Assembly (NCBI GenBank): GCA_037968815.1
Contig: JBBKWF010000020.1
Location: 1 to 64,000, forward strand
DNA: 64,000 nt
Source: Pseudopedobacter sp037968815
GTDB lineage: Bacteria; Bacteroidota; Bacteroidia; Sphingobacteriales; Sphingobacteriaceae
Direction: 5' to 3'
A program made the position numbers and the translations under genes. Under the pieces are notes generated by a model. It searched no databases, was not told the origin of the DNA, and saw nothing but the letters and a program-made list of their open reading frames with translations. Below, in pieces: positions 61,283 to 64,000 of the stretch (position 1 is its first letter; each line of letters starts with the position of its first letter).

Positions 61283-62709
61283 TAAAATTGAAAGTAAATA
61301 AACTGTCCGCCGTTAAAAACGCCAAATATTAATATGATAAACAATAAACCAATCACAGATGTCCACCTTACTAAGGTGTTACGGTTGTTAAACAACTTCA
61401 CATTAGGGTGAAATGCCATAAAGTATTCAATGGTGAAAAGCATCGCAATCGCAATTAAACAATGTCCAAATTGATTTACTCCATTGCCTAAAAAAGGTGC
61501 TTCTCCAAATGACTTTAAGTTTTGAATCATCAAAAACGCATCATCAATGGTGTGTGCTCTAAAAAATATCCAAGCAAATGTTACCAAGCAAAAAACGCCA
61601 AATCCTTTTACAAAGAACCAAAAGCTTAACGCTAGTTTGTTTAAGTGGTCTTCAAATTTAGAGAATAATGGTTTTAACATTAAACCAATAACTTGATAAA
61701 CGCCATGCAAAAAGCCCCAAATGATAAAATTCCAGCTTGCACCATGCCATAAACCACTTATCATGAAAACAATAAAAAGGTTGAAATATCTTTTTTGAGT
61801 GCTTACTCGGTTTCCGCCTAGCGGGATATATAAGTAATCTCTGAACCAAGTGGAAAGCGAGATATGCCATTTACTCCAAAACTCTGAAATTGATTTAGAG
61901 AAATAAGGAATCCGGAAGTTGGTCATTAAGTTGAACCCTAACGTTCTGGCGGCACCAATGGCAATATCAGAATAGCCTGAGAAATCGCAATAGATTTGTA
62001 TTGCAAAAAAAACAGAGCTAATTACAACGGTACTACCATTATGCAGTTCGGGATTAGGGAAAACGGTATCTACATAAATAGAAAGCCTATCCGCAACTAC
62101 CAGTTTTTTAAAGAATCCCCAAACCATCTGTTTCAGTCCTTCAACCATATTTAAATAGCTGAATTCATGTTTGATATGCATTTGGGAAAGAATGTTTTGT
62201 GGCCGTTCAATTGGTCCGGCAACCAACTGAGGGTAAAACATCACATATAAACTGTAAATCCCGAAATGTCTTTCTGCTTTTTGGTTACCCCGATAAACCT
62301 CTATGGTGTAGCTCATTGCCTGGAATGTATGGAAAGACAAACCAATTGGCAATAGCATCTGCAGGTATGGGATATTGTTGGTTAGGTTAAAGCTTTCGGC
62401 TAAAAACGTAATATTGCCATTAAGGAAATTGTAGTATTTAAAAACTGCTAAAACCCCAATGTTTGCTATTAAACTTATTACTAATAAAAGCTTTCGCTGT
62501 TTTCCTTGTGCTTTTTCAATATAGATACCAGCTATGTAGTCAATTACAATGGTGAACGCTAGTATAAGGACGTAAATTGGCACAAAGGCCATGTAGAAGT
62601 AGCAACTAGCGGCCAAAAGTAAAAACCAGCGGTTTTTGTGCGGAAATATATAATATAGTAGGGTAACTATTACAAAGAAAAACGCGAAAGAGAGCGAGTT
62701 AAATAACAT
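61282..62709 (-). CDS. MBOAT family O-acyltransferase (AlgI-like)
   Basis: A 475-residue membrane protein with about ten to twelve hydrophobic segments. AlgI-type marks are 'LLPIGLSFHTFQAMSYTIEV', 'DFSGYSDIAIGAARTLGF', 'FWSKWHISLSTWFRDYLYIPLGG' and 'GLWHGASWNFIIWG' with the catalytic His. It transfers acetyl or another short acyl group to a periplasmic or secreted glycan. Its neighbours (a SGNH-like protein and glycosyltransferases) support this. Confidence 0.93.
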   Translation of the reverse strand: MLFNSLSFAFFFVIVTLLYYIFPHKNRWFLLLAASCYFYMAFVPIYVLILAFTIVIDYIAGIYIEKAQGKQRKLLLVISLIANIGVLAVFKYYNFLNGNITFLAESFNLTNNIPYLQMLLPIGLSFHTFQAMSYTIEVYRGNQKAERHFGIYSLYVMFYPQLVAGPIERPQNILSQMHIKHEFSYLNMVEGLKQMVWGFFKKLVVADRLSIYVDTVFPNPELHNGSTVVISSVFFAIQIYCDFSGYSDIAIGAARTLGFNLMTNFRIPYFSKSISEFWSKWHISLSTWFRDYLYIPLGGNRVSTQKRYFNLFIVFMISGLWHGASWNFIIWGFLHGVYQVIGLMLKPLFSKFEDHLNKLALSFWFFVKGFGVFCLVTFAWIFFRAHTIDDAFLMIQNLKSFGEAPFLGNGVNQFGHCLIAIAMLFTIEYFMAFHPNVKLFNNRNTLVRWTSVIGLLFIILIFGVFNGGQFIYFQF

Positions 62710-62712
62710 GTG

Positions 62713-63813
62713 TTATGCTAGTGATTTATATAGTTCGAGGGTTTGATTCATTGAATTTTCTATCGGGAAGTCTTTTAAACGTGTATTCCCTTTTTGTACT
62801 AGCTCATCTCTTAAACTTTTATTGCCTATCAAATTATCAATCTGTTGGGTTAAATCTTCTAAAGAATTTCGGTTAAAAAATGCTGCCGAATCTTGTGCAA
62901 TTTCAACAAAGCAATCGGTATCGCTCAATAAAATCGGACAATTAGCTCTAAAAGCTTCTAAAATAGGTAATCCAAATCCTTCGTACAAAGATGGGTAGAT
63001 AAAAAGTAATGCGTTTTGGTATAAAAAGTTTAACTGTGCATCGTTAACTTGGTAATGCTGCACTTTACTGTTCAGTTTTAAACGATTGATAATTTCCACA
63101 TCGGCACCTACTAATTTACCACCGCCAGATAATACTAAATGTAAATTTGGGTGTTTTTTTGATAGCGTTGCAAAAGCATCCAACATCAAATAAAAATTTT
63201 TATAACCACCTCTATCACCTACAAAAAACAGATACTCTGCGGGTAAATTTTTAACTTTTTCTAACTGTAATGGACTATCAATATCAATTCCGTGATAAAT
63301 AACCTGTACTTTGCTTTCGTCAACCTCTAAGTACGTTAGTAAATCTCTTTTAGTAGTTTCTGATATCGCTATAATTTTATCTGCTCTTTGCGCACTTATT
63401 CGCTTTTGCGCAGTTAGTGGGTCTTGTACCCAAAAATACTCGGGTAAACGCTCATAAGTCATGTCATGGATGGTGGTTACCATGGGTTTCTTAAGCTGTT
63501 TTATAAAGTATGGGTCGTAATAAGTAGGGTGAAAAATATCGAAATTGTTCTGTTTCAACAAAAACTTGCAGTAAAGCTCGTTGGTTTTAAAGGTTCTATA
63601 CCCGTATTCAGATTTTAAAAAAATATTTGCTAAAGGATTGTTTAGAAATTGTTTTTCGTCTTTGATATAAAAGTTCTTCGAGTTAACTACACCAAGCAGA
63701 TAATCAAAATCATCAGTTTTCTTAATCTCATCAATGATATTTGCGAAATACCTACTGATACCTCCGTATTTTTGAGTGCTAAATTTTTGATGATCGAAGA
63801 ATATTTTTTGCAT
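62713..63813 (-). CDS. Family 1 (GT-B) glycosyltransferase
   Basis: A 366-residue enzyme. The N-terminal domain includes 'KYGGISRYFANI' and the C-terminal donor-binding domain the nucleotide-sugar motif 'PSLYEGFGLPILEAF' with the E-x7-E pattern. It resembles mannosyl-type GT1 enzymes. It begins at the base after the stop of the upstream partial gene and ends 3 bp before the MBOAT gene, one operon. Confidence 0.93.
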   Translation of the reverse strand: MQKIFFDHQKFSTQKYGGISRYFANIIDEIKKTDDFDYLLGVVNSKNFYIKDEKQFLNNPLANIFLKSEYGYRTFKTNELYCKFLLKQNNFDIFHPTYYDPYFIKQLKKPMVTTIHDMTYERLPEYFWVQDPLTAQKRISAQRADKIIAISETTKRDLLTYLEVDESKVQVIYHGIDIDSPLQLEKVKNLPAEYLFFVGDRGGYKNFYLMLDAFATLSKKHPNLHLVLSGGGKLVGADVEIINRLKLNSKVQHYQVNDAQLNFLYQNALLFIYPSLYEGFGLPILEAFRANCPILLSDTDCFVEIAQDSAAFFNRNSLEDLTQQIDNLIGNKSLRDELVQKGNTRLKDFPIENSMNQTLELYKSLA

Positions 63814-64000
63814 CTACTTGTCCTTTTTTGCCTTAAAATTAGTTTCCAACAAATTAGAAAATTCATTTGCTCTTTTATCCCAAGTGTTGTTTTTAGCAAC
63901 ATCTAGTCGTTTTGCCTTTTTTTCTTCGTTATCGTTATTTAGGGCATCGTTAATAGCAATGGAAAACTCATCTGCATTAGCGCAAAACGGAACAGTACCT
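63814..64000 (-). CDS. C-terminal end of an upstream gene, probably a glycosyltransferase (5' part outside window)
   Basis: Sixty-one codons are visible before the tag stop, which directly abuts the ATG of the next gene. The visible chain ('TVPFCANADEFSIAIND', later 'TWDKRANEFSNLLE') reads like the tail of a GT-B glycosyltransferase, with the 'W..RA..F..LL' ending that precedes the stop in many such enzymes. No catalytic motif is visible. The function is inferred from this tail and from its neighbours. Confidence 0.6.
   Translation of the reverse strand, partial: GTVPFCANADEFSIAINDALNNDNEEKKAKRLDVAKNNTWDKRANEFSNLLETNFKAKKDK

Overview
This window looks like chromosomal DNA from a low-GC member of the Bacteroidota, most probably a Sphingobacteriaceae (Pedobacter-like) organism. 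The evidence is a type IX secretion (T9SS) type B C-terminal domain next to a PorP/SprF gene, a TamL-type Omp85 lipoprotein, bacillithiol deacetylase BshB1, the DUF3822-rsmD-coaD block, a DUF4294 protein, and promoter-like TAnnTTTG boxes instead of the enteric -10. Ribosome sites are weak and A-rich throughout. The genus assignment is an inference from gene content, not from a search.

Layout. 1-2446: end of a repeat-rich T9SS type B surface protein and its PorP/SprF partner. 2516-8022 (minus): two large exported proteins that share a cysteine-rich domain I do not recognise. 8253-15715: housekeeping genes (pyrD, purA, a Fur-family regulator, a Rel/SpoT alarmone enzyme) and a thiol-redox cluster (DUF4294 protein, glutathione-peroxidase-like protein, bshB1). 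15716-20949: an accessory island with a 1243-residue TPR / GreAB-C-like / PIN-like protein, a HigA-like XRE regulator behind an A-run, a TIKI/TraB/EreA-like protein and a repeat-like spacer. This is the best candidate in the window for a poorly described conflict system. 20950-25502: coaD, rsmD, DUF3822, a RecD-like helicase, a 56-residue basic protein, tRNA-Cys and a TrmH-family RNA methyltransferase.

25493-36164: outer-membrane and envelope genes (TamL, a CLC channel, a patatin-barrel protein, a glycine-zipper lipoprotein) and alaS. 36285-42861: katG, a degenerate M23-like exported protein, an HNH endonuclease with a probable sulfur-DNA-binding N-terminal domain, and small hypotheticals. 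42933-50813: aconitase, hemF, a CLC-CBS channel, an MFS transporter and an orphan half of an iron-type alcohol dehydrogenase. 50932-60329: corA, wbqC, an LpxL-like acyltransferase, a GT2 glycosyltransferase, aroQ, xerD, prmC, and a tightly overlapped ribD-EamA-YigZ-nucleoside phosphorylase operon. 60332-64000 (minus): surface glycan genes, namely a SGNH-like protein, an MBOAT O-acyltransferase and two glycosyltransferases, the last one cut by the window edge.

Most genes are ordinary core functions in short operons separated by clear hairpin terminators. Several intergenic spaces carry REP-like inverted repeats (9.3-9.5, 20.0, 24.3, 33.4 and 45.6 kb), which fits a genome with dispersed palindromic elements. 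I saw no rRNA genes, CRISPR arrays, intact insertion sequences or prophage genes. All homology statements come from reading motifs by eye; no search was run.
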